Of a stretch of 64,000 nucleotides of DNA, positions 1-8,863 are shown one piece after another; within the stretch, counting starts at the first letter, position 1, and each line of letters begins with the position of its first letter. The notes under the pieces were generated by a model. It had not been told where the DNA came from. It searched no databases and worked only from the letters and a program-made list of their open reading frames with translations. The position numbers and the translations under genes are program-made. Source of the stretch: an uncultured Pelagibacteraceae bacterium (GTDB taxonomy: Bacteria; Pseudomonadota; Alphaproteobacteria; Pelagibacterales; Pelagibacteraceae); NCBI GenBank assembly GCA_902543245.1, contig CACBXQ010000001.1, positions 62,001-126,000 on the forward strand. Reading direction: 5' to 3'.

Positions 1-1048
1 TGCACTATCATATGAAGCAAAAACTGCTTTAGCTAGAGGAGCTACTATGGCTGGATCTGCTACATGCTCTGGTGAAGGAGGAATGATACCTGACGAAAGA
101 AGATATTCTGAAAAATGGTTTTATCAATGTATTCAATCAAGATATGGATTTAATCCACATCACGCACAACTAGCAGATGGTATAGAAGTATTTATAGGAC
201 AAGGGCAAAAAGTTGGGATGGGTGGCCATCTGATGGGTCAAAAAGTAACTGATCAAGTGGCAGAGATGAGATCGTTACCAGCTGGTATAGATCAAAGATC
301 GCCTGCAAGACATCCTGATTGGTTAGGTCCAGATGATTTAGCTTTAAAAGTTCAAGAATTAAGAGAGTTAACTAAGAATAAAGTTCCAATTCAATTAAAA
401 TTAGGTGCTGCAAAAGTTTACGATGATGTTCGTATGGCTGCAAAATGTGATCCCGACTCTATTTACTTAGATGGAATGGAAGGATCTACAGGAGCTGGTC
501 CACACATAGCTGCCGCAAATACAGGAATTCCAGGTATCGCAGCAATAAGAGAAGCAAGAAGAGCAATAGATGATGTTGGTAAAACTGGAAAAGTAACTCT
601 TATATATGCTGGTGGAGTTAGAGATGGAGCTGATATGGCGAAGGCACTAGCTTTAGGAGCTGATGCAATTGCAATTGGAACAGGTGCAATGGTCGCATTA
701 AACTGTAATAAAGAAATTCCAGAATCTGATTTTGAAAAAGAAATGGGTGTTCCAGCAGGTCACTGTTATCACTGTCACACAGGCAGATGTCCAGTGGGTG
801 TTGCAACTCAGGATCCAAAATTAAGAAAAAGACTTAATCCAGATGCTGCAGCTTTAAGAGTTTATAATTATTTACATGCAATGACTCTAGAAGCGCAGTT
901 GCTTGCTAGGGCATGTGGAAAAACAAATATACATTCTCTAGAGCCCGAGGATATGGCAGCATTAACAATGGAAGCTTCTGCATTAGCAAAAGTACCTTTG
1001 TCTGGAACAAATCATACTGTGGGAGTTGATGATTTTCATAAAATCTAA
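1..1048 (+). CDS. FMN-binding glutamate synthase domain protein (GltB2/GlxD-like), 5' end outside window
   Basis: Frame stays open to base 2 (ALSYEAKTALARGATMAGSATCSGEGGM...), upstream of the ORF-track start at 47. Motifs include YAGGVRDGADMAKALALGADAIAIG and CYHCHTGRCPVGVATQD. Paralogous to 5015..6337. Confidence 0.85.
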   Translation, partial: ALSYEAKTALARGATMAGSATCSGEGGMIPDERRYSEKWFYQCIQSRYGFNPHHAQLADGIEVFIGQGQKVGMGGHLMGQKVTDQVAEMRSLPAGIDQRSPARHPDWLGPDDLALKVQELRELTKNKVPIQLKLGAAKVYDDVRMAAKCDPDSIYLDGMEGSTGAGPHIAAANTGIPGIAAIREARRAIDDVGKTGKVTLIYAGGVRDGADMAKALALGADAIAIGTGAMVALNCNKEIPESDFEKEMGVPAGHCYHCHTGRCPVGVATQDPKLRKRLNPDAAALRVYNYLHAMTLEAQLLARACGKTNIHSLEPEDMAALTMEASALAKVPLSGTNHTVGVDDFHKI

Positions 1049-1056
1049 GATTTATA

Positions 1057-1458
1057 ATGGCAAAAAAGAAAAAAAATAAGAATAAAAAAACAAAAGGTCA
1101 GTTAGGCAAAAAAAAAGAAACTGCCAGAGAAAAAATGATAGGTCAATCTATTGGATATAGATATGACGTAAATTTACTTCCTGACTATAGTAGAATTACT
1201 CCTTTTTTAAAAAAATACGTTGAGGCAATGGGTTGGGATGATTTAAATTGGTTGGAAGATGTTCATATGGGATATGAAGATGATAGACCTGCAGTTTTTG
1301 ATAGAAACGCAAATGGCTGGGTGACAATTCCAAAAAAAATAAAATTACCAAATAATCAACAAGATAGAGATATGATTGCTAGAGAATTATTAGTAAAATT
1401 TCAGATGTCTCCTAATCATCCATTAGTTGATTTAAAGAAAGCCTATCTAAAATTTTAG
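1057..1458 (+). CDS. Hypothetical protein with Lys-rich N-terminus
   Basis: Intact ORF 9 bp after the FMN-domain gene, same strand; no family recognised. Confidence 0.7.
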   Translation: MAKKKKNKNKKTKGQLGKKKETAREKMIGQSIGYRYDVNLLPDYSRITPFLKKYVEAMGWDDLNWLEDVHMGYEDDRPAVFDRNANGWVTIPKKIKLPNNQQDRDMIARELLVKFQMSPNHPLVDLKKAYLKF

Positions 1459-1567
1459 ACTCAACAAAAATTTCATCTACTACAGGTTGTTTAAATTTAT
1501 AAATTCCTTGATAGGTAATGCTTATTTATCATTGTACTCATTTACAGTTTTAATATGATTGTAGAGC

Positions 1568-1579
1568 TTGTTTAAACAA
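1568..1579. promoter_or_regulatory. 12-bp perfect palindrome TTGTTTAAACAA just upstream of the amt Shine-Dalgarno
   Basis: TTGTTTAAACAA is its own reverse complement; followed by ATGGAGGTTAGATATG. A partial copy TTGTTTAAA occurs at 1487-1495. Confidence 0.4.
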
Positions 1580-1592
1580 ATGGAGGTTAGAT

Positions 1593-2996
1593 ATGACTGA
1601 CGAAATAAGTGCATTGACAACCATATTTACGGAATTTTACTACTGGATAACTGTAGTATTAATGTTTTTAATCCACGTGGGATTCTGTATGTATGAAGTA
1701 GGAGCCTCAAGATATAAACATCATCAACACACATTAATGAAGAATACGATGCTAATACCATTAGTGACCGTAACTTGGTTTTTGTTTGGGTGGTGGATTT
1801 ATTTTGCATTTCCTACAGGACCTGGCATTGCACCTTCGATTATGAACGGAAGTACTGCTCTAATTACTGATGACTCAGCATTTAGTGCAGCATTTTTTAC
1901 ACCAACTAGTGATATCATGGCGGTGAACTTGAATGACCATATAACTGGAGTATTCTGGGCAGCGTTTTTACTATTCTCATGGACAGCAGCTTCAATTGTT
2001 TCAGGTGCAGTAATAGAGAGAATTACTACTTTTGCATTTGGAATATTGGCTATCGCAATAGGATCTGTTTTTTGGTCCATTGATGCTGCGTGGGGATGGC
2101 ATTTTGATGGTTGGATGTTAAAAATATTAGGATATCATGATGCTTACGCATCAGGTGTAATTCACGCAATTGCTGGTGGATTTGCTCTTGGAGTCCTTGC
2201 AGTATTAGGACCAAGAATTGGCAAATTTTCATCATCAGGTGAACCTAGAAATATAGGGCCAAGAAATCCATGGCTAGTTACAATTGGATTATTTCTAATT
2301 TATACTGGTTTTTGGGGTTTCTATGCAGCTTGCAACATACCAATATATGACGTTGGTGGCGAGGGAGACTTTGCATTAGGCAAAGTTTATCTTACAGCTA
2401 CAACTATTTACGTAACACCGACAACTCTTGGAGGTATCACAATGAACTTTTTGATGTCTCTATCTGGAGGACTGTTAGCTGGTTATGTAATCGCTAAAGG
2501 TGATCCTTTTTGGACATACTCTAGTGGTCTCGCAGGTATAATTTGTGCATCTGCTGGAAATGACCTATATCATCCAATACAATCATTAATCATAGGTATG
2601 ATTGGTGTTGTTATAGCTTACAAAATGCATTACTGGGTTGAGCGAAAGTTCAAAATTGATGATGCTGTTGGCGCTGTAGCGGTGCATGGTTATGCCGGAT
2701 TTGTTGGTTTAATAATTTGTGGTTTTGTCTTAAATGGTTATCCATCATCTGGTTACAGTGTTGGTGCTATGTTTGACGGATCAACTTATGCAACAATAAA
2801 TCCATTAGGTCAATTTTTAGGAGCATTAATAATGTTCTTTGTTTTAGGAATGTTCCCGGGATATGTCATTGCTAAAGTTCTTCATGGTATGGGTAAATTA
2901 AGAATACCTCGTGAAGTAGAGTTGGCTGGACTTGATTATGAAACAATGGAAGCTGCTAAAGAAGACGAAAAAGCAGTAGCTTCATCTAGTAGGTAA
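1593..2996 (+). CDS. amt: Ammonium transporter family protein (Amt)
   Basis: Polytopic; twin-His regions VIHAIAGGFALGVL and DDAVGAVAVHGYAGFVG; strong GGAGG SD. Confidence 0.9.
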   Translation: MTDEISALTTIFTEFYYWITVVLMFLIHVGFCMYEVGASRYKHHQHTLMKNTMLIPLVTVTWFLFGWWIYFAFPTGPGIAPSIMNGSTALITDDSAFSAAFFTPTSDIMAVNLNDHITGVFWAAFLLFSWTAASIVSGAVIERITTFAFGILAIAIGSVFWSIDAAWGWHFDGWMLKILGYHDAYASGVIHAIAGGFALGVLAVLGPRIGKFSSSGEPRNIGPRNPWLVTIGLFLIYTGFWGFYAACNIPIYDVGGEGDFALGKVYLTATTIYVTPTTLGGITMNFLMSLSGGLLAGYVIAKGDPFWTYSSGLAGIICASAGNDLYHPIQSLIIGMIGVVIAYKMHYWVERKFKIDDAVGAVAVHGYAGFVGLIICGFVLNGYPSSGYSVGAMFDGSTYATINPLGQFLGALIMFFVLGMFPGYVIAKVLHGMGKLRIPREVELAGLDYETMEAAKEDEKAVASSSR

Positions 2997-3005
2997 AGGA
3001 GGAAT

Positions 3006-3227
3006 ATGGCTACAGTAACAAATTGGATTGAGCATCTAAGTGCTGATGAACCAGCGGGTGCTGTATATCCAGGAGTAGGATCTGAAGGAATTTTAGTTCT
3101 TGTCCTTGTTGTTATTTGGATAGGTTGGACTGTAATTTCGGCTAAGCAGGAAAGTGATAAGCTGCAGAAACTTGCTAGAAGAAGACCTGGTCCAAACGAC
3201 TGGAAGAATAATGTTACGGACGGTTAA
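3006..3227 (+). CDS. Small single-TM protein downstream of amt
   Basis: 73-aa ORF 9 bp after amt with GGAGG SD (aaaggaggaatatg); one hydrophobic segment ILVLVLVVIWIGWTVI. Confidence 0.7.
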   Translation: MATVTNWIEHLSADEPAGAVYPGVGSEGILVLVLVVIWIGWTVISAKQESDKLQKLARRRPGPNDWKNNVTDG

Positions 3228-3240
3228 CTAATAAAATTAA

Positions 3241-3271
3241 AGGGCGTACTTCAATAGTGCGCCCTTTTTTT
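3241..3271 (+). terminator. Rho-independent terminator after amt operon
   Basis: AGGGCGTAC-ttcaata-GTGCGCCCT (9-bp stem with one GU pair) followed by a T run. Confidence 0.85.
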
Positions 3272-3274
3272 CGA

Positions 3275-3439
3275 ATGGAAAAAAAAAAATCAGAAACTCA
3301 AGAAAATAAAACACCTAGTAAAATGGCTAGAATTGCATGGCCAAAATCAATTTACGGTGTAATTGCCGCAATCATCATAATTGTGTTAGGTAATATTATT
3401 TACTATAAAGATTTTTTATTATCTTTAATAGGAAACTAA
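3275..3439 (+). CDS. Small single-TM hypothetical protein
   Basis: The ORF-track start at 3257 lies inside the terminator stem; ATG at 3275 gives MEKKKSETQENKTPSKMARIAWPKSIYGVIAAIIIIVLGN... Confidence 0.55.
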   Translation: MEKKKSETQENKTPSKMARIAWPKSIYGVIAAIIIIVLGNIIYYKDFLLSLIGN

Positions 3440-3443
3440 TATT

Positions 3444-4328
3444 ATGTGTGGCATTGTTGGAATTTATTTAAAAACAAAAAAATTTGAAAAGTCTTTAGGA
3501 AAATTTCTTTCTGAAATGCTTAATAATATGTCATCAAGAGGTCCAGATAGTGCTGGATTTGCAATTTATAATGATGAAAAAAATAACAAATACAAATATT
3601 CCTTATGTTTAAATAATCAAGATTTTAATGCTTTTAAAAAGCAGATAAAAAAAATAATAAAAGATGCAAAAATAGTTAAAATTTCAGACCATGTAATTTT
3701 AAAAACTAAAGAAAAACCTTCAAAATTATTAGATATTATGGGCAAAAATTTTAATGAAATATCCATAGTTGGCTATGGAAAATCAATTGAAATTTTTAAA
3801 CAAGTTGGAAATCCAAAAGATGTGGTTGAAAGGTTTAATTTAAAGAAATTAAGTGGCTCACATGGAATTGGCCACACAAGAATGGCAACAGAGAGTGCAA
3901 TAACAACAGATGGCTCACATCCCTACTCTACTGGTGAAGATGAATGTCTAGTCCATAATGGATCTTTATCAAATCATAATAATCTTAGAAGAGACCTTGT
4001 AAAAAAAGGAAATTTATTTAAATCTGAAAATGATACAGAAGTAGCCGCAGGTTATATTTCAAGAAACCTATTAAATAAAAAAAGTTTAAAAGAAACTTTA
4101 ACAGATGGACTTAACGATTTAGATGGATTTTATACTTTCATAACAGGAACAAAAAATGGTTTTGCAATCGTTAGAGATGAGATAGCTTGTAAACCAGCGG
4201 TAGTTGCTGAAACTAAAGATTATGTTGCCATAGCATCTGAATTTCAAGCAATGGCTCATTTACCAAAAGTAAATAGTGCTAAAATTTTTGAGCCTGAACC
4301 TGGTGTAGTTTATTCTTGGGGTAATTAA
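3444..4328 (+). CDS. glxB: Class II glutamine amidotransferase (GlxB/MgsA-like)
   Basis: N-terminal MCGIVGIY with catalytic Cys2; SRGPDSAGFA; HTRMATESAITTDGSHPY; first of a three-gene split glutamate-synthase-like set. Confidence 0.8.
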   Translation: MCGIVGIYLKTKKFEKSLGKFLSEMLNNMSSRGPDSAGFAIYNDEKNNKYKYSLCLNNQDFNAFKKQIKKIIKDAKIVKISDHVILKTKEKPSKLLDIMGKNFNEISIVGYGKSIEIFKQVGNPKDVVERFNLKKLSGSHGIGHTRMATESAITTDGSHPYSTGEDECLVHNGSLSNHNNLRRDLVKKGNLFKSENDTEVAAGYISRNLLNKKSLKETLTDGLNDLDGFYTFITGTKNGFAIVRDEIACKPAVVAETKDYVAIASEFQAMAHLPKVNSAKIFEPEPGVVYSWGN

Positions 4329-5011
4329 TGAAATTAGATTTAAAAAAATTAAAACTGCGGGAAATTAATAACAAACTGCAAAATATTGATAAAAAAATTA
4401 ATAAAAGAGATTTTGAAATTATCAATCCAGAAGGAAATCATGCTGTGTGCGCTGGTTTAAAAGATGAAATGAGTGTAATGATAAAGGGACATGTTGGTTA
4501 TTATTGTGGTGGTATGAATCAAAATGCATCAATTACCATTGATGGAAATGTTGGAACAGGAGTTGGTGAAAATATGATGTCAGGTAAAATTCATGTAAAA
4601 GGAAATGCTTCGCAATCTGCAGGTGCAACAGCTCATGGTGGTTTATTAGTAATAGAAGGTGATGCTAGTTCAAGATGTGGTATTTCAATGAAAGGAATTG
4701 ATATAATAGTAAAAGGTTCAGTTGGTCATATGTCAGCTTTTATGGCTCAATCTGGTACTCTAATTGTTTGTGGGAATGCAGGTGAAGCGCTAGGTGATAG
4801 TTTGTATGAGACTGAAATTTATGTAAAAGGTTCGGTTAAGTCTCTTGGTGCTGATTGTGTAGAAAAAAAGATGGAAAAAAAACATATAGATCATCTCACA
4901 AAATTACTTAAAAAAGCAAATATTAAAAATTTAAAAGCAAATAGCTTCAAAAGATATGGATCTGCTAGAAAGTTATATAATTTTAATATAGACAATGTTT
5001 CAAATTATTAA
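4328..5011 (+). CDS. glxC: GXGXG-domain glutamate synthase alpha-like subunit (GlxC/MgsB-like)
   Basis: Repetitive G-rich beta-helix pattern (KGHVGYYCGGMN, IDGNVGTGVGENMMSGKIHVKGNASQSAGATAHGG); start overlaps the previous gene. Confidence 0.8.
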   Translation: MKLDLKKLKLREINNKLQNIDKKINKRDFEIINPEGNHAVCAGLKDEMSVMIKGHVGYYCGGMNQNASITIDGNVGTGVGENMMSGKIHVKGNASQSAGATAHGGLLVIEGDASSRCGISMKGIDIIVKGSVGHMSAFMAQSGTLIVCGNAGEALGDSLYETEIYVKGSVKSLGADCVEKKMEKKHIDHLTKLLKKANIKNLKANSFKRYGSARKLYNFNIDNVSNY

Positions 5012-5014
5012 ATA

Positions 5015-6337
5015 ATGAAAAAAAGATCAAAAACATCACCGAGAATATCTTGGACATTTGATGAATATACAAATTCAGAAATTCGTAGAGCTGCTGAAAC
5101 TGGAATTTATGATATAAGAGGAGGAGGATCAAAAAGAAAACTTCCCCATTTTGATGATTTGCTTTTCTTAGGTGCATCTATGTCAAGATATCCATTAGAG
5201 GGATATAGAGAAACTTGTAATACAAAAGTTATTTTAGGCACTAGATATGCAAAAAACCCATTAAAACTTGATATTCCAATCACAATAGCAGGTATGAGTT
5301 TTGGCGCTTTGTCAGGACCAGCCAAAGAAGCGTTGGGCAGAGGAGCTAGTGCTGCCGGTACTTCTACTACAACTGGTGATGGGGGAATGACCCGAGAGGA
5401 AAGAGGTCAATCAAAAAATTTAATATATCAATTACTCCCGTCAAGATATGGAATGAATCCAAATGATTTAAGAAAAGCAGATGCTATAGAAGTTGTAATT
5501 GGACAGGGTGCAAAACCAGGTGGAGGTGGAATGCTCTTGGGACAAAAAATAAGTGATAGAGTAGCTGAAATGAGGACACTGCCTAAAGGTGTTGATCAGA
5601 GATCAGCTTGCAGACATCCTGATTGGACTGGACCAGACGATCTAAAAATAAAAATCTTAGAATTAAGAGAAATTACAAATTGGAAAGTACCAATTTTTAT
5701 TAAAATTGCAGGAGCAAGACCATATTATGATACAGCTCTTGCAGTAAAGGCGGGAGCTGATGTAGTTGTATTAGATGGTATGCAAGGTGGTACAGCCGCA
5801 ACCCAAGAGGTGTTTATTGAAAATGTTGGTCAGCCAACTTTAGCTTGTATCAGACCTGCTGTTGATGCATTGCAAGATTTAAATATGTATCGAAAAGTTC
5901 AATTAGTTATTTCTGGTGGCGTAAGAAATGGCGCTGATGTTGCAAAAGCAATGGCTCTAGGAGCTGATGCAGTTTCTATTGGATCAGCAGCTATGATTGC
6001 TATTGGTGATAATGATCCAAAATGGGAAAGCGAATATCAAAAACTTGGAACAAAAGCTGGTGCTTATGATGACTGGCATGAAGGAATGGATCCTGCTGGT
6101 ATTTCAACACAAGATCCAGAATTAATGAAAAGACTAGATCCAATAATTGCAGGAAAAAAATTAAAAAATTATTTAAAAGTAATGACACTTGAGGCTCAAA
6201 CAATCGCAAGAGCATGTGGAAAAAATGACCTTCATAATCTTGAGCCTGAAGATTTGTGTGCGCTTACAGTGGAAGCCGCAGCAATGGCAAGAGTACCTTT
6301 GGCAGGTACAAATTGGATACCTGGTAATAAGTATTAA
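5015..6337 (+). CDS. glxD: FMN-binding glutamate synthase family protein (GlxD/MgsC-like)
   Basis: Full-length GltB2-like; LVISGGVRNGADVAKAMALGADAVSIGSAAM; paralog of 1..1048 but without the Cys cluster. Confidence 0.85.
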   Translation: MKKRSKTSPRISWTFDEYTNSEIRRAAETGIYDIRGGGSKRKLPHFDDLLFLGASMSRYPLEGYRETCNTKVILGTRYAKNPLKLDIPITIAGMSFGALSGPAKEALGRGASAAGTSTTTGDGGMTREERGQSKNLIYQLLPSRYGMNPNDLRKADAIEVVIGQGAKPGGGGMLLGQKISDRVAEMRTLPKGVDQRSACRHPDWTGPDDLKIKILELREITNWKVPIFIKIAGARPYYDTALAVKAGADVVVLDGMQGGTAATQEVFIENVGQPTLACIRPAVDALQDLNMYRKVQLVISGGVRNGADVAKAMALGADAVSIGSAAMIAIGDNDPKWESEYQKLGTKAGAYDDWHEGMDPAGISTQDPELMKRLDPIIAGKKLKNYLKVMTLEAQTIARACGKNDLHNLEPEDLCALTVEAAAMARVPLAGTNWIPGNKY

Positions 6338-6391
6338 TTAATATAGATAAATAATTATTGATACAATTCTTATAAAGTCATAGGATACATT

Positions 6392-7717
6392 ATGCCAAAA
6401 AACCTATCAAAAATTGCTAAATCTAAAAAAATTAAATATTTTTTAATTAGTTTTGTAGACCTATTTGGAGTCTTGCGTTCAAAATTAGTGCCAGCACAAG
6501 CGATTGATGAAATGCAAAAAAATGGTGCGGGTTTTGCTGGATTTGCTACTTGGCTAGATATGTCACCTGCTGACTCTGATATGTTTGCAATTCCAGATCC
6601 TGAAAGTTTAATACAACTACCATGGAATAAAGAAGTAGGATGGCTTGCTTCAGACCTTTGGATGAATGGCAAACCAGTGAAGGCTTCTCCAAGAATTATG
6701 TTGAAAGATCAAATTGCAAAACTAAATCTGTTGAACTTAAAGATGAAGTCTGGAGTAGAGTGCGAATATTTTCTTATAAGTGAAGATGGAGAAAGGATTG
6801 CTGATGCTAGAGATATACAATCTAAACCTTGTTACGATCAATCTGCTTTAATGAGAAGATACGAATTAATAAAGGAAATATGCGACAGTATGATTGAATT
6901 AGGTTGGAATCCTTATCAAAATGACCATGAAGATGCTAATGGGCAATTTGAAATGAATTGGGATTATTCAGATTGCTTAGTTACAGCTGATAGACAAACT
7001 TTTTTTAAATTTATGGTTAAAAGTCTAGCTGAAAAGCATGGTTTAAGAGCAACATTTATGCCAAAACCTTTCTCAAATCTGACTGGAAATGGATGTCATG
7101 CTCATGTCTCACTTTGGGACGGAAAAGTAAATAAATTTTTAGACAAAGGTGATAGATATGGCCTTAGTAAAATAGCCTATAATTTTGTAGGTGGCTTAAT
7201 TAAAAATGCATCATCATTATCAGCTTTTTTTAATCCAACAATAAATAGTTATAGAAGAATAAATGCGCCACCAACATTATCTGGAGCAACATGGTCGCCA
7301 TCAACAATTTCATATACAGGAAATAATAGAACTCATATGATAAGAATACCTGATGAAGGTCGTTTTGAATTAAGATTAATGGATGGATCTGCAAATCCAT
7401 ATTTAATACAAGCAGGAATTTTAGCATCTGGGTTATTTGGTATGAAAAATAAATCTGATCCAGGCGAACCTTTAACATGTAACATGTATACTGATTACAA
7501 AAACTACCCAAATCTACCAAAGCTTCCAGATATACTTGAAGATGCTTTGGAAAAAATGGATCATAATAAAGATATTAGAGAGTCTTTTGGAAATGATGTA
7601 ATAGATAGTTACTTAAAATTGAAAAGAGAAGAAATTAAAAACTTTTCCAGAGAAGAAACATTCCAAAAAAATAAATCGATCACTGACTGGGAAAAGAAAA
7701 ATACTTTAGATTGCTAA
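6392..7717 (+). CDS. glnT: Glutamine synthetase-family protein (GlnT/GmaS-like)
   Basis: GS motifs (SGVECEYFLISEDGE, NGCHAHVSLWD, NNRTHMIRIPDEGRFELRLMDGSANPYL); adjacent to glxBCD-like genes. Confidence 0.85.
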   Translation: MPKNLSKIAKSKKIKYFLISFVDLFGVLRSKLVPAQAIDEMQKNGAGFAGFATWLDMSPADSDMFAIPDPESLIQLPWNKEVGWLASDLWMNGKPVKASPRIMLKDQIAKLNLLNLKMKSGVECEYFLISEDGERIADARDIQSKPCYDQSALMRRYELIKEICDSMIELGWNPYQNDHEDANGQFEMNWDYSDCLVTADRQTFFKFMVKSLAEKHGLRATFMPKPFSNLTGNGCHAHVSLWDGKVNKFLDKGDRYGLSKIAYNFVGGLIKNASSLSAFFNPTINSYRRINAPPTLSGATWSPSTISYTGNNRTHMIRIPDEGRFELRLMDGSANPYLIQAGILASGLFGMKNKSDPGEPLTCNMYTDYKNYPNLPKLPDILEDALEKMDHNKDIRESFGNDVIDSYLKLKREEIKNFSREETFQKNKSITDWEKKNTLDC

Positions 7718-7723
7718 TATTCT

Positions 7724-8863
7724 ATGAATTCTAAAATGAATAGATGGAGATCATCTAGTTTCTTAATTAACAAAAGATTTAATTTTAGTAGGAAAGAAGT
7801 TTTAAAATATCTTTCAAAAAAAACTATAGACTCAGCATATAATAAAATTTCATCATGGAAAAATTATAAACCGACTCCATTATTAAATTTAAATAAACTT
7901 AATAAAAAATTAAAACTAGGTAACATATTTTATAAAGATGAATCCAAAAGATTTCATTTAAAATCATTTAAAGCTTTAGGAGGAGCATATGCAGTTGAAA
8001 AAGTTTCTAAGGGTAAAAAAAATATTACTATTTCATCTGCCACAGCTGGAAACCATGGTAGGTCTGTAGCATGGGGGGCTCAAAGACTAGGTCTAAAATG
8101 TAAAATATTTATCAGTCAATATGTAAGTAAAGCTAGGGAAATTGAAATTAAAAAATTTGGCGCTGATGTTATTAGAGTAAAAGGAGATTATGAATCTTCA
8201 CTAAAAGAATGCAAAAAACTTACCAAAAAAAATGGATGGCAAATTGTTCAAGACGTATCTGATAAAAATTACAAATTAGTCCCAAGACTTACAATGGCTG
8301 GCTACTCAATAATGATAAAAGAAATTTCAAATCAAACAAATAAATATATTACACACGTTTTTCTCCAAGCAGGAGTAGGTGGTATGGCAGCTGGATCTGT
8401 TGCGGGAATTGCAAGATATTTTAAAAGAATACCTAAAATTATAGTAGTTGAACCAACAAATGCAGCTTGTGTTCTTAAAAGCATTGAAAAAGGTAAAATG
8501 ACTAAAATAAAGATCAAAAAAGAGAGCATTATGGGAGGAATGTCATGTAATGAAATGTCATTAATTCCATGGCATATTTTGAAAAAAGCTACAAACTTTT
8601 GTGTCTCAATAGATGATAATCAAGTTGCCAACACTGTGGGGATGCTAGCTTCAAAATCTTTTAGCACCAATAAAATTATTGGTGGAGAATGTTCTACACC
8701 AGGCATCATAAGTCTAATAAGTTTATGCAATAATAAAAAATTAAAGAATATTTTAAATTTAGATGAAAAATCTAATATTCTAATTTTTGGATGTGAAGGT
8801 GACGCAGATAAAGATTTGTATAAAAAGTTATTGTTAAAAAGTAAAAAATTAAATGACAATTAA
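7724..8863 (+). CDS. PLP-dependent diaminopropionate ammonia-lyase-like protein
   Basis: PLP-lysine motif RFHLKSFKALGGAYAV; SSATAGNHGRSVAWGAQRLG; fold-type II PLP enzyme. Confidence 0.75.
   Translation: MNSKMNRWRSSSFLINKRFNFSRKEVLKYLSKKTIDSAYNKISSWKNYKPTPLLNLNKLNKKLKLGNIFYKDESKRFHLKSFKALGGAYAVEKVSKGKKNITISSATAGNHGRSVAWGAQRLGLKCKIFISQYVSKAREIEIKKFGADVIRVKGDYESSLKECKKLTKKNGWQIVQDVSDKNYKLVPRLTMAGYSIMIKEISNQTNKYITHVFLQAGVGGMAAGSVAGIARYFKRIPKIIVVEPTNAACVLKSIEKGKMTKIKIKKESIMGGMSCNEMSLIPWHILKKATNFCVSIDDNQVANTVGMLASKSFSTNKIIGGECSTPGIISLISLCNNKKLKNILNLDEKSNILIFGCEGDADKDLYKKLLLKSKKLNDN

Noticed and set aside
3257-3274. GTG start for the small ORF 3257..3439
   Set aside because: Lies in the 3' arm and T run of a strong terminator; ATG at 3275 is far more likely.
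6370-6672. 100-aa minus-strand ORF opposite glnT-like gene start
   Set aside because: Antisense to the GS N-terminus; no independent evidence.
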